Source: Lantana camara
Taxonomy: Eukaryota; Streptophyta; Magnoliopsida; Lamiales; Verbenaceae
NCBI GenBank assembly: GCA_037501455.1
Contig: CM074856.1
Coordinates: 88,610,001-88,674,000, forward strand
DNA: 64,000 nt
Reading direction: 5' to 3'
This document shows, in pieces, positions 1 through 12,330 of this stretch. The notes under the pieces were generated by a model, which was not told the origin of the DNA, made no database searches, and worked only from the letters and a program-made list of their open reading frames with translations. Numbering within the stretch: the first letter of the stretch is position 1; each line of letters opens with the position of its first letter. Made by a program: the position numbers and the translations under genes.

Positions 1-1768
1 GTAAAGATCGAATCTTCAAACTTCTAACTTGAAGTCTCTAGAGATAGTCCACCAACTTGATCACAATCTGACTAGTAAGGATGCTAGTTCTCTAGTTAGT
101 GTTTAGGCTTAACCTAGGGTTTTATTTAATCTTGGAGAAAGGAAGGTGTTCAACACATGAACCAAAAGAATTGTCTATTAGCTCCATAAGGAGCTCGAGC
201 TCCCCTATTTATAGGGAGGGGGTGCCGAAATTCCTAGTCCTTTATGGGCTAGGATTTTGGTCCCTCTCTCCTATTACTTGATCATCAAGTATTTTCCAAC
301 TTTGACTTTGAATTCTAATTCAAGTCAACTTTTAAGAGAGCTAAAAATATCCAAACTATTTTTGGATAATTTTATACTTTATTTATTATAAAATAAATAA
401 CTTATTTTTATCTAATTAATTAATTCGTAATTAATTAACTAGATTATTTTCTCCAAAATTAGACTTTCTTTTTAATTCAAAATTAAACCAAAGTCTATTA
501 AATAATTAACTAATTAATTATTTAATATATATATAATATATATATATATACACACGTGTGTGACACGTGTCACAGTGACACGTGTCACTCACGTGAGCCA
601 CACGTGTGACTTCACACGTGTGGAACCCTCTTGGCCTGATTAACTCGTTTAATCATTTTCAAGCCTCAACTCATGTAACCAAGTTGTTGTGTGTGACCCT
701 CTAGGTTCTCAATTCAATTAGCAGTGACCCTAATTAATTAATTCACTAATTAATTAATCAGTCCACAGATTAAACGACCATAGTCTAGCAACAGGTGTTT
801 AACCCCTAGCTGAATTGGAATGTTCGGATTCGACAGAACCTTTAAGTCATTGATTCATGTGAGATACAATCCTCCTACTTACTATCTCTCAACCAAGATC
901 TAGGGCAAGGGAATAATCAGAACCCTAATAATCCGGTCTTAAAGCTAACTGCATTTCATATCCATTTGATCTCAATCCAAGAAACCCTTTTCTTGATGTC
1001 TTGATCTATTGCCTTGGCCAAGGACTCCATATGGCATATGAATGACTTACACAATAAGAGATCACCTTGCAAATACAAGTGTAGGTCCTTTCTTGATTCT
1101 CATTCACTTTCATGAGTCACTTGTGCAGCCCCAGCATAAGCCTTGAATCAGTTGTCTAAGGCGACACCCTTTAAAGCTTATACCTAAGACTACAGAGTTA
1201 ACTCATAAAGTGACAAGGAACCTCAAGTCTAAGGATCAATTAATCACATCAATGACTCGTGAGATATTTCCTAATCTGGAAGTTTCCATTTCCTGAAATA
1301 GAAACTTCCTTTCCCATTTAGGAATGTTCTCACACAGGGCACCTCAGTGAACTTACTTATTAAAGTAAGCACCCTCATGTATCACGCACGTATCAACTAT
1401 ACACTTTCCACCTCCATGAAACAAGGTGGTCCTTCTTAAGGGCGTGATCCCACAAGCAAGCCTTAGAGGAGTCAGGTTGACACTCCCACTGTCTGTAGGA
1501 CTCATCGGCTTGGAGTATTTTACTAATCATGACTTATGTGATATAGAGCTCGTTTCATGAACCATTTCACCTAAATGGTAGAGTCCTAAAGTCATCAGGA
1601 TTAGGGGAGTTCTCATACATGCACAACTAAAGTAAACGCATACCAAACAAGAGCATATAAAGAAGTGTTGCCTCAATTCGTTATTTCATTCAAAGATTGT
1701 CTGTGATTACAATAAGGAAAAGTACAAAGCGGATATACAATCGGCTTTCTAGGGCACTATTCCTAACA
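1..1768 (-). repeat. Copia 3' LTR (truncated by window edge)
   Basis: Aligns almost base for base with 8192-9961. In element sense it begins TGTTAGGAATAGTGCC at 1768. It contains a TATA box at 206-213 and a dense cluster of CACGTG boxes at 553-620. The body is AT-rich with (TA)n just beside the CACGTG cluster. No coding capacity is supported here. Confidence 0.95.
206..620 (-). promoter_or_regulatory. LTR promoter: TATA box with upstream six-fold G-box cluster
   Basis: On the minus strand TATAAATA lies at 213-206. About 340-410 bp upstream of it are six CACGTG palindromes at 553, 564, 579, 590, 601 and 615. CACGTG is the plant G-box core bound by bZIP and bHLH factors (ABF, PIF, MYC types). 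Their position upstream of TATA fits a U3 enhancer. The 5' LTR repeats the arrangement, with TATA at 8397-8404 and the boxes near 8746-8813. Stress or light control is inference. Confidence 0.6.
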
Positions 1769-1782
1769 ATCTCCCACTTGCC
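1769..1782 (-). other. Polypurine tract of the Copia element
   Basis: In element sense the sequence GGCAAGTGGGAGAT directly precedes the 3' LTR start TGTTAGG. This is the purine-rich primer for plus-strand DNA synthesis expected between pol and the 3' LTR. Confidence 0.85.
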
Positions 1783-1784
1783 CG

Positions 1785-4700
1785 TCAAAGCCATTCTAAA
1801 GCTACTCTAAGTCCCATCTTCTGAAGATGACCTTGGAAAGCTTCTCGACTAAGGGGTTTAGTAAGTGGATCTGCCACGTTCTCTGCTGATGTGACCCTCT
1901 CAATTAGCACATCTCCTCTTTTGATAATATCACGGATTAGGTGATACTTTCTCATAATGTGCTTGGTCCGTTGGTGAGATCTTGGTTCTCTTGCTTGAGC
2001 ATCCGCCCCAGTGTTGTCACAAAAAACAGTAATGGGGTCTTTCATGCTAGGAACAACATTCAATTCTTGAATGAAGTTTCTAATCCAAACACCTTCCTTA
2101 GCTGCATCATTTGCAGCTAAGTATTCGGCCTCAGTGGTCGAATCTGCAGTGGTTGTTTGCTTGGAACTCTTCCAACTCACTGCTCCGCCGTTTTGGCAGA
2201 AAATGTATCCTGACATTGACTTAAAATCATCTAAGTCAGATGCAAAGCTTGCATCGCAGTATCCTTCGACATTAAGATCTTTCTGACCTCCGTAAACTAA
2301 GAATAAATCTTTAGTACTTTTCAAGTACTTAAGAATATTCTTCACGGCAGCCCAGTGACCATCTCCAGGGTCAGATTGGAAACGACTCGTTACACTAAGT
2401 GCATAAGCCACATCCGGTCGAGTACATAACATTGCATACATTATGCTACCTATTGCTGATGCATAAGGTGTATGAGTCATTCTTTCCTTCTCAAGGTTAG
2501 TCTTAGGACACATCTTCTTTGAAAGACATGTTCCTACACTCATAGGAAGGTTCTTAACCTTTGCTGACTCCATATTGAATCTCTTCAATACTTTGTCAAT
2601 GTACATCGACTGTGATAGTCCTATTAACCTTCTAGATCTATCTCTATAGATTTTAATTCCAAGGATATAGGACGCATCACCAAGATTTTTCATCTCGAAT
2701 TGGTTCGACAACCATAACTTAGTCACTTTCATGTCATCCTTCGAATTCCCAATAAGAAGGATGTCATCAACATAAAGTACTAAGAATTGCACTGAGGTCT
2801 CCAATTCCTTTCTATACACACATGATTCATTCGAAATTTGGATGAAGCCAAACGCTTTGACCGATTCATCAAATCGAATGTTCCAATTCCTAGAAGCCTG
2901 TTTCAATCCATAGATTGATCTTTGGAGTTTGCAAACCTTTTGCTCACTCCCACTGAATGTGAAACCTGTGGCTTGCTCCATATAAATGTCTTTGTCAATG
3001 TCACCATTGAGAAAGGCAGTTTTCACATCCATTTGCCATATCTCATAGTCATAATATGCAGCAATGGCAAACATGATCCGAATAGACTTTTGCATTGCAA
3101 CTGGTGAAAAGGTTCCATCAAAATCCATGCCGGGTCTCTGAGTGAATCCTTTTGCAACCAGTCTTGCTTTGTAGGCTGCAATGCTTCCATCAACTCCAAG
3201 CTTTCTCTTAAAGATCCATTTGCAACCTATGGGTTTGACCCCATCAGGCAAATCTACCAAGGTCCAAACTTGGTTGGAGTTCATGGAATCCATTTCGGAT
3301 TTCATGGCTTCTATCCACTGTTCAGAGTCAGAATCTGAAAGTGCCTCCTCATATGTTGAAGGATCATTATCCTTTTGAGAGATTTCATGGAAGAATCCAT
3401 ACCATCTCTCCGGCTGTCTAGAATTGCGTTCAGAACGCCTTAGAGGAGGATTTTCATGTGTATCGAAATTCGTGATTGGTTGTGGTTGATCAGAGTGGGA
3501 CGTTTCTTCACTGGGTGGTATGGGGTCACTTTGTACTTCTTCTAATTCTATGATCTTGCCTTGCTTTTCTTTAAGGAACGGTTCCTCCAGAAAAGTAGCA
3601 TTTCTGGAAACAAACACCTTTTGCTCAGATTGATCATAGAAGTAGTATCCTATGGATTCCTTAGGATAACCTACAAAGTAGCATAAGATAGAACGAGATT
3701 CTAACTTATCTCCCACTGTCCTCTTCACGTAAGCAGGACAACCCCAAATTCTTAAGTAAGAATAACTAGGGATTTTACCATGCCACATTTCATAGGGCGT
3801 TTTAGGGACTGACTTAGAGGGAACTAGATTCAAAATCTTTGCTGCACTTTCTAGGGCATAACCCCAGAAAGAAGGTGGTAAGTTAGTGAAACTCATCATG
3901 GAACGAACCATATCAAGTAGGGTTCGATTCCTTCTCTCAGAAACTCCATTAAGCTGAGGAGTTCCCGGAGGAGTCCACTGAGAGATAATCCCATTATCTT
4001 TGAGATGATTAAGGAATTCTTCACTAAGATACTCGCCTCCTCGATCAGATCGAAGTGCTTTGATCTTGTGACCAGTTTGGTTCTCAACCTCTTTTTGAAA
4101 TTCTAAGAATTTCACAAAAGCTTCAGATTTATACTTCATTAAGTATACATAACCATACCGACTAAAGTCATCAGTAAAGGTTATGAAATACTGATGATTG
4201 CTTCTAGTGCTTACACTAAGCGGTCCACAAACATCAGTATGGATCAAATCCAAAACCTTAGTGGCACGTTCCACAGTTCCTTTAAAAGGAGCTTTGGACA
4301 TCTTTCCTTTGAGACAGGATTCGCAAGAAGTCAACTCTTTGAGATCATTTTCAGAGAATGATCATAAAGTGTTTATCTTGCTAATTCTGTTCTTGGAAAT
4401 GTGTCCTAATCTAGCGTGCCATAAGGGAGCTGAAACTTTGTCATCTCTCTTACGCTTTGTTTCTCATTGTATATTCATAATATTGATATTTTGAGTTAGG
4501 TAAAGTCCATTACTTAGAGTACCGATATGAACGGAAGAGTTGTTCCGTTTGATAAAGTATTTACCATTCTTAATATAAGTTTCATAACCTTCACAATCTA
4601 ATATTGGAACTGAAATTATATTACGAATAATGCTCGGTACATAAAGGACTTTATTTAATACTAACTCAAAACTACCTAAATCTAATCTAATTGTGCCTAA

Positions 4701-5705
4701 AGCTCGAGCTTCAACGTTTGAGCCATCGCCGATCTTCAAGACACATTCTCCTTCTTTGAGTTGTTGGACTTCACTTAGCATCTGTACATCATTACAGATA
4801 TGATTTCCACAACCGGTATCAAGTACCCAAGAACTAGAATTAATAGAAAGATTTACTTCAACGAGAAAGATACCTTTCTTTAGAGTAGCCTTGTACTCTG
4901 GGCAGTTTCTCCTCCAATGTCCCGCTTTGCCACAATGGAAGCAAACATCCTCTTTCTGATCACGCTTCTTCTTTTGGGCCTTCCCCTTCGAAATGCCACC
5001 AGTGGGCCTAAGGGGTTTCTTCTTCTTCTTTTAGGCTTTCTTGCCCTTACCTTTAGAAGGCCCAGAAGAGGAAGATGGAGCATTCACCATCAAAACCTTA
5101 TTGTCCTTCTTGATCGTGCTTTCAGTAGTCACAAGCTGACTAATCAGCTCAGCTACAGTAGCACTAGCATGATTCATGTTGAAGTTAAGGACAAATGGGT
5201 TGAATGATGGTGGGAGCGAAGCTAGCAACAAATCCACTGAAAGCTCATCTTTCAGTGGCATGTCCATGGAAGCAAGTTTCTCAGTAAGGGCAAGAAACTT
5301 GAGTCCATATTCATGGACACTTGAACCTTCCCTCATTCTCAAGTGGAACAATTCCTTTGAAGTGTTATACCTTGTAACACGTTCATGAGGGCGGTAAAGT
5401 TGCTCTAAGTGGTCGTAAATCTCCCAAGCAAATTCCATGGCCTCATGTTGCCTTTGCAAGTCCGGAGACATGTTAGCCAACATAAGGCAACGGGCTTGGA
5501 GATTATCATCCTTCCACTTCTGAATCGCGTCCCGCTCGGCCCGAGTGGGAGCCTCCCCTTCGGGACTAGGCTCCCCTTCGAAGAGAACATAAGTTCTCTT
5601 CTCAGAATCTAAAATGATTTTTAGATTCCTCAGCCAATCAGAATAGTTGGGACCAGTCAACTTGTTTAACTCGAGGATCGATACAAGAGGGTTTTTGGTT
5701 GCCAT
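1785..5705 (-). pseudogene. Copia gag-pol polyprotein with three in-frame stops
   Basis: One reading frame runs from ATG 5705 to the stop at 1785, broken by TAA at 5033-5031 and TGA at 4466-4464 and 4364-4362. Order: a Copia-type gag (5705-5033); a zinc knuckle CFHCGKAGHWRRNC near 4905-4950; aspartic protease with VLDTGCGNHIC near 4815; the integrase HHCC region (LWHARLGH, CESCLKGK) at about 4430-4310; the integrase core with HTDVCGP, SDRGGEY and GVSERRNR as the three acidic positions; reverse transcriptase with YVDDILL near 2780-2760; and RNase H with YCDASFASD and the terminal TKHI block. Apart from the three stops the frame has no shift, and the 849-residue integrase/RT/RNase H part is uninterrupted. 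A full-length product cannot be made without readthrough, so mobility would need help from relatives. Confidence 0.93.
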
Positions 5706-5901
5706 TTCAAAACACGTAGAGAATCACAGAATCTACGACCTAAATGGTAAAATAGAGAACTAGTGAGCATGCTGAATTATAACGATATACAAAAGATAAG
5801 GTCTTTAATCTAATGTAGCTCCCACTGTTTATCAAAGATCTAGAATTCCCAAAGATCTAAGAGGAACACGTTTCCCAATGGGTACTAAGATCCTAGGCAT
5901 T

Positions 5902-6240
5902 TTACCTCGAACCCACGACTCGCGGACATTCTAAGTAAGAACCCTAGGTAGGTACAACTTACCAATTCTAACACCTTTAGAACTCTTAGTAATTGTTTTT
6001 GCATCACCTATCTTTCAATATGGACCCACGACTCGTGCGACATCCATATTTACTTAGGCGTTAAGCTAGACACATCAATCATAAGATCATGACCAAAACT
6101 TAGTTCGAACGACCCACGACTCGCGGACATCGCCCTTGCTAAAATTGACCACGAAATATTGACCATTTAAAATGATTAATTAGGTAACTAAGAACTATTA
6201 AGCTCCACTAGCTATCCCACGACTCGCGGACAATAACTAG
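5902..6240 (-). other. Four stem-loops sharing one apical motif
   Basis: The plus-strand motif CCCACGACTCG(C)GGACA occurs at 5912, 6025 (variant CTCGTGCGACA), 6113 and 6216, spaced 113, 88 and 103 bp. Each copy sits between inverted arms of different sequence: 5902-5911/5929-5938, 6017-6024/6043-6050 (8 of 8 pairs), 6100-6112/6130-6142 and 6208-6215/6233-6240. Several mismatches on the plus strand become G-U pairs in minus-strand (element-sense) RNA. Inside the motif CCGC can pair with GUGG around GAGUC. Confidence 0.7.
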
Positions 6241-6362
6241 CTTTACTTACTAAACTTAAAACCTATTGATGGAATGCTAGGAATTTAATTCAAAATTTGC
6301 ATCTCGAATTAAACACCTATTTGTTCGAAATTAGCTTAATATTTAATGGGAATTTTCGAATC

Positions 6363-6382
6363 AACCGGAGAGTTGTCCGGTT
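6363..6382. other. Short hairpin in the Copia leader
   Basis: AACCGGA at 6363-6369 pairs perfectly with TCCGGTT at 6376-6382 around a 6-nt loop. It is about 120 bp from the nearest member of the four-copy stem-loop set but has a different loop. Confidence 0.5.
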
Positions 6383-7553
6383 CGACCTCACCAACATATA
6401 TGTTATCCAATTTTATTAGTCTTGATTAATGTAAGTACACTTAAATGCATATCAAACAAGCACATAAACAGATAACATGTCCTAGCATGATACTAACATG
6501 TAATGATCATGGGTTCTACCTATCTTATGCGTGATATGTGGGAGCCACTCCATAATCACAAGTTCTAACATACATGCCACATAAACAGTTTAAATCACAT
6601 AAGGGAAAGCGGTAACAAAATACGAGCCCTATCTCTATTACATTTAACAATTGAGATTCCCCTCCCTAACATTTTGAGGGGTCTTCACTTATGGCCTCCT
6701 TGTTACTTGAATGTGGTCCATCTTACTCCATGGGTGTATTGTCTCCAAAATGAAAATAAAACCTCACCACCTATCTCTACTCTCAAATTACAATAAAAAG
6801 AAAAAGACATAAAGTAATAAGGCTCAATCTTCATATTGGCCTTAGACAATTACAAGGGGCATACCCCGGCCTCAAAAACAGTAATATGGAAAGCCACATA
6901 ATAAATCACATAACAGTACGCACATAAGTGAGGCTCCAACCTCAATTGAAAAACGCAACTATAGGGCTCCAACCCCAATTTAAACCATCCATGTGCATAA
7001 ATTAAAACCATACATAGATCTAAACCCATGATCACCTAACATGCTTTTGCGAGAATTTAAATTTAGCCAATAAATTAAAATTCTCGTTTCATGTCCTAAT
7101 GACTTAAAACACGACTTAGATGCAATTCTTGTTCAAGAGCCTTTTCAATAAAACCCGAAAAACAACAAACCAATAAAATTCCAATTAATTTCCAAAATTA
7201 ATAATTTTATTCTTTCATTATTTTCAGAAAATAAAATTCATAATTTTCCCAAAATCCAAATCGCTTTAATTTCTCAAAAATCCCAATTTAATCAAAATTT
7301 TAAAAATAATTTTATTTTAGCAAAACTGATTTTAAAAGATAAAATTAAAATAAAATTAAATCGGGATTTTAAGGACCGAAAACACGAAACACGAAAACAC
7401 GAAATTAGGCCCGAAAGCATCCGCCCAAAGGAGGGCACTGCCGCGCGGCATCAGGCGCGCGTGCGCGCGCAAGCTGCGCACACAGCGTACGGCAAGTGCC
7501 GCCCGTGTGCGCGAGCTGGGCGCGCGATTCGTGCCCTTGTCGCGCGCAGCAGT

Positions 7554-7638
7554 GCCCGCCCGATGGCGGGCGATCTAGGCCTGGGCGTCCCGCTCTATTG
7601 CGGGACGGTGCGGGCGGCTATCCCGCGTGGTTGCGGGA
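7554..7638. other. Three consecutive GC-rich hairpins in the leader
   Basis: Perfect arms GCCCGCC/GGCGGGC (7554-7571, loop CGAT), CGTCCCGC/GCGGGACG (7586-7607, 6-nt loop) and TCCCGC/GCGGGA (7621-7638, 6-nt loop) follow one another within 85 bp in the GC-rich part of the Copia leader, near its 5' end in element sense. Confidence 0.6.
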
Positions 7639-7994
7639 CAGGCGAGCGGTCGCGCCTAGGCGCGGGCGGGAGGGCTGGGCGGCGGCGACGGGCCTGGGCG
7701 TGCGACGTGCTAGCACGCCTAGGCTCGTCCTTTCTCGTGTTCCGTTTCGTATTTTGGGTTTCTCCAAAACCCGGTTCAATCCAAAATTAAAAAAATTCGA
7801 TTTAAACATATTTCAATCAAAACGGTTTTCAAAATCACAATTTAAGAAAACAGTTTCAGAAATTCAGGAAAAATTACAGTTTCATATTTCAGGCTTTCTA
7901 AAAGAACTCATGAATACCTAATTCGCATCTAAGCCTAAGAATTTCTACCAAATTCAGAATAATTGAGATAAATCAGAAACACGATTAACGAGGT

Positions 7995-8007
7995 GGCTCT
8001 GATACCA
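7995..8007 (-). other. Copia primer-binding site
   Basis: The minus strand reads TGGTATCAGAGCC two bases inside the 5' LTR end at 8010. It is complementary to the 3' end of plant initiator tRNA-Met, the usual primer for minus-strand synthesis in plant LTR elements. Confidence 0.9.
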
Positions 8008-8009
8008 CT

Positions 8010-9961
8010 TGTTGGAAAACAAGAATCAGAAAGCAGCGGAATTTAAAAAATTTTCCCAACAAAAGGACCTTGAACTCGCAATCGTGTAACCAAATTCGTA
8101 AAGACAGAAAACTTACTTTTCTTTTGTTCTTTCTTGAAGCGTTTCAAGCCACCCAAGAACGCTCTTCTCGCGGCTTGATCCCCTCTCCTTGGTAAAGCTC
8201 GAATCTTCAAACTTCTAACTTGAAGTCTCTAGAGATAGTCCACCAACTTGATCACAATCTAACTAGTAAGGATGCTAGTTCTCTAGTTAGTGTTTAGGCT
8301 TAACCTAGGGTTTTATTTAATCTTGGAGAAAGGAAGGTGTTCAACACATGAACCAAGAGAATTGTCTATTAGCTCCATAAGGAGCTCGAGCTCCCCTATT
8401 TATAGGGAGGGGGTGCCGAAATTCCTAGTCCTTTATGGGCTAGGATTTTGGTCCCTCTCTCCTATTACTTGATCATCAAGTATTTTCCAACTTTGACTTT
8501 GAATTCTAATTCAAGTCAACTTTTAAGAGAGCTAAAAATATCCAAACTATTTTTGGATAATTTTATACTTTATTTATTATAAAATAAATAACTTATTTTT
8601 ATCTAATTAATTAATTCGTAATTAATTAACTAGATTATTTTCTCCAAAATTAGACTTTCTTTTTAATTCAAAATTAAACCAAAGTCTATTAAATAATTAA
8701 CTAATTAATTATTTAATATATATATAATATATATATATATATACACACGTGTGTGACACGTGTCACAGTGACACGTGTCACTCACGTGAGCCACACGTGT
8801 GACTTCACACGTGTGGAACCCTCTTGGCCTGATTAACTCGTTTAATCATTTTCAAGCCTCAACTCATGTAACCAAGTTGTTGTGTGTGACCCTCTAGGTT
8901 CTCAATTCAATTAGCAGTGACCCTAATTAATTAATTCACTAATTAATTAATCAGTCCACAGATTAAACGACCATAGTCTAGCAACAGGTGTTTAACCCCT
9001 AGCTGAATTGGAATGTTCGGATTCGACAGAACCTTTAAGTCATTGATTCATGTGAGATACAATCCTCCTACTTACTATCTCTCAACCAAGATCTAGGGCA
9101 AGGGAATAATCAGAACCCTAATAATCCGGTCTTAAAGCTAAGTGCATTTCATATCCATTTGATCTCAATCCAAGAAACCCTTTTCTTGATGTCTTGATCT
9201 ATAGCCTTGGCCAAGGACTCCATATGGCATATGAATGACTTACACAATAAGAGATCACCTTGCAAATGCAAGTGTAGGTCGTTTCTTGATTCTCATTCAC
9301 TTTCATGAGTCACTTGTGCAGCCCCAGCATAAGCCTTGAATCAGTTGTCTAAGGCGACACCCTTTAAAGCTTATACCTAAGACTACAGAGTTAACTCATA
9401 AAGTGACAAGGAACCTCAAGTCTAAGGATCAATTAATCACATCAATGACTCGTGAGATATTTCCTAATCAGGAAGTTTCCATTTCCTGAAATAGAAACTT
9501 CCTTTCCCATTTAGGAATGTTCTCACACGGGGCACCTCAGTGAACTTACTTATTAAAGTAAGCACCCTCATGTATCACGCACGTATCAACTATACACTTT
9601 CCACCTCCATGAAACAAGGTGGTCCTTCTTAAGGGCGTGATCCCACAAGCAAGCCTTAGAGGAGTCAGGTTGACACTCCCACTGTCTGTAGGACTGATCG
9701 GCTTGGAGTATTTTACTAATCATGACTTATGTGATATAGGGCTCGTTTCATGAACCATTTCACCTAAATGGTAGAGTCCTAAAGTCATCAGGATTAGGGG
9801 AGATCTCATACATGCACAGCTAAAGTAAACGCATACCAAACAAGAGCATATAAAGAAGTGTTGCCTCAATTCGTTATTTCATTCAAAGATTGTCTGTGAT
9901 TACAATAAGGAAAAGTACAAAGCGGATATACAATCGGCTTTTTAGGGCACTATTCCTAACA
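8010..9961 (-). repeat. Copia 5' LTR, complete (1952 bp)
   Basis: In element sense it starts TGTTAGGAATAG (from 9961) and ends with TTTTCCAACA at 8010, with TG...CA termini. It carries the same TATA box (8397-8404) and CACGTG cluster as the 3' LTR. Solo LTR F at 22767-36750 is a more diverged relative in the opposite orientation. Confidence 0.95.
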
Positions 9962-12330
9962 TAAGGTTCATGATATGATATGATATATGTTGAGACATGT
10001 TCTTATATGGGTATATGATTAATGAATTATGAATTGAGCTTATGATATGATATGGATTAATGGATTAGAGCCTTGATCATATGTTATACACTTTAATAGT
10101 GTCACATGTTATAACCTAAGATAGAATAGTGTTTCATAACTTGATCTTATGCCTTAATTGGACCACTTAACTATAGGTTATACCTTTAACCTAGGTCACA
10201 CTTGATTATAATAACATGAACTTGAAACTATAGGTTATAATCAAGATCATAATTTAATTAGGGTGTGTGTGTGTGTGCGTACGTGCATGGTGTGTGTGTG
10301 TGTGTGGGTGTGTGTGTATAGTAAGGGTTTGACCCGACCCTTTGACCCGACATGTGAATAGTAATTATAAATAGTAATCTGGAATAGTAATCCTGAATAG
10401 TACTTTTGAATAGTGCTTTTGAATAGTAAAAATGAAATAAAACTTGTGCTTTCTTAATAGACATTTGCACCTGGGGTTTCCATATCCAAGGTCTAAAATG
10501 TGTTTTCTTTCGTGGACTTGTTTCTTAACCTAAGGTTTGCGATAGGATTCATAATTTGACTAAAGCTTACTCGATTATAGTAAGATCATAGTCCCACGTT
10601 AAGAATAACTCACTTTAACGTATCCCTTTGTGTGTTACCTTTCTTGAATACCTTAAATGGTATTACTCTCTTGTGTTACATGTTCTTTACATGTTCCTTG
10701 TTGATTGTTTCATGCATTTCATATGCATCATGGTTAGTAGTGGGTCTTAGTTCTAAATCTCACTCTAGTACACCACCTACAGGAGTTAAAGTCGAGCACT
10801 GGGATCCCTAGGGCACCGCGTAATCTGTCTACCTACCTTTTGTTACTATTAGGTGAGGTGAAGTTAAAATGTTTCCAAACTGGAACCACGATTATACTAT
10901 TGTATCATATGTTTTGAAATTCAAAGTTAAACCTCATTTTGAACTATCCCTTTTATTGGGACATTCTTTTGAAAGGATCATTCATACTTTCATAGTATAC
11001 CTTGATCAAAAGCACATGTTTTCCAAAGTTCTGCATTCTTGTTCAAAGACAGTTACATGTTCTGCATATGTTTTTAAAGTACAGTTTCACATGTTTAACA
11101 GACAACATCATACGTTTACAGACAGTTTCACATGTTATAGTTAGCACCTGGAGTGGTATTCTGGTCACTGCTAATCTTGAAATGCAAGCATACATTTTAT
11201 AGTTTGGGCCCGACGGTTATGTGTGGAGGTGATGTTCGGGAGGTGTGCGCCAACGACATCACCAATACCGGCCGCCACAATTAGACAATTGACACCGACT
11301 TTTAACAGGAGGTTTTTTAAGTCAGGACAATCTATCTAGGAACGGACAGCAAATTTGTTCCCATTACATGTTTACAGGTCGCCTAGGGCTAGCTACCCGA
11401 AGTAACAACCGGTGGAGGATGGTGCATGTTTGTATGTGAGTGGGGTATTGTTAACCTTGGTCCGATACTCTACTGTGTGTGGAGTTATTGTTGACCTCGG
11501 TCCGATACTCTACGAAATCATGTTTTCTGGAGTAAGGATGGAGAAGCCTAGCTTGCGGGCAAAATTCTGTTTCATAAAGGATGGTTCATATTTGGAAAAG
11601 TTCACTTTACCCTTATCCCGTTTTATGAAAGAACTATGAACCATCTACAGCATATGTGTGCGCGTGTGATAGCATTCATGAAAAGAGTTTTGAAACTCAT
11701 ATTCTTTTATAGCATTGCATTCAAATAGTTTTATCAATCGAACTTGTTTCAAGTTCTTCTTTAAAGCTTTGCACTAACAGTTTTGAACTACACTTCAAGT
11801 TCTTTATCACTCAACACTTTCTTTAAAAGTATTCCCTCACTTAGTCCTTTTAACTAATACCTTTCCCGTTTTCTTGCCTCGTGGTTTCAGGTCTTGCAGC
11901 CGCAGTCTAGAGGTATCTTGAAGCTCTAGATTGTCATTTTTATTTCTGTCAGGACTTAGTATTACTTTATGTTGTGTCCTGCATATGTTTTATGGATGCA
12001 TCACTTCATGTTTCTGAATACTTGAGTATCTTCATGTTTTATCGGTACTTATATGTGAATATGTTATATGTTCTGACATGCCAAGTCTCTCTTACACGAT
12101 CAATATGTTCTTGCTTGTTACATGCCATCACGCACATATTTTGAAAAGTTTTAAAATACTCTGATTTTCCGCTGCATAGCCACATCGTTATACATGTATA
12201 GTTCTGAGATAGATAGCCGTTCGCTGGAGTATTTCTTAAGTAGTGGCTCACACCATTACTTGAGAGGTGCTTCAGTGCGGGGGTTGAGACGCCGCTCTCC
12301 TCATGTTCCAGTAAGGGTGGGGGTGTTACA
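9962..12330 (+). repeat. Gypsy LTR B, left part lost to the Copia insertion
   Basis: It ends at 12330 with GGGTGTTACA, the terminus shared by the Gypsy LTRs here. Near that end it resembles LTR A in inverted orientation (the shared GAAATACTCC...GAACGG block). No primer-binding site follows; 12331 instead continues a gag-like frame, so B is inserted in element A. It contains a (TG)n tract and no supported coding sequence. Confidence 0.75.
10263..10318. repeat. (TG)n microsatellite
   Basis: An interrupted TG dinucleotide tract inside LTR B. Confidence 0.95.

Larger units (their letters stand above)
5706..7994 (-). other. Long noncoding leader of the Copia element
   Basis: This 2.3 kb lies between the primer-binding site and the gag ATG. 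It holds no credible ORF. It contains four repeats of a CCCACGACTCG motif (5902-6240), a short hairpin at 6363-6382 and a GC-rich block at about 7410-7740 with consecutive hairpins, unlike the AT-rich DNA around it. Such a leader probably carries packaging or translation signals. That role is inferred. Confidence 0.8.
1..9961 (-). mobile_element. Ty1/Copia LTR retrotransposon, cut at the left window edge
   Basis: In minus-strand order the element has a 5' LTR (8010-9961), primer-binding site, 2.3-kb leader, gag-pol frame, polypurine tract and 3' LTR (1768 down to 1, its last ~180 bp outside the window). Integrase lies before reverse transcriptase, the Copia order. By eye the two LTRs differ at about 14 substitutions over ~1.77 kb plus a 2-bp dinucleotide-repeat indel, so insertion is recent. 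It is inserted into Gypsy LTR B; TAAGG at 9962-9966 is the expected right target duplication, with its partner beyond the window. Long LTRs would fit lineages such as Angela/Tork or SIRE, but I cannot assign one. Confidence 0.95.

Noticed and set aside
7461..7921. Overlapping plus-strand ORFs in the Copia leader
   Set aside because: They come from GC-rich sequence with few stop codons, run against the element's sense strand and show no protein motif.
10263..10318. Telomere-like or regulatory (TG)n
   Set aside because: A plain dinucleotide microsatellite inside LTR B.
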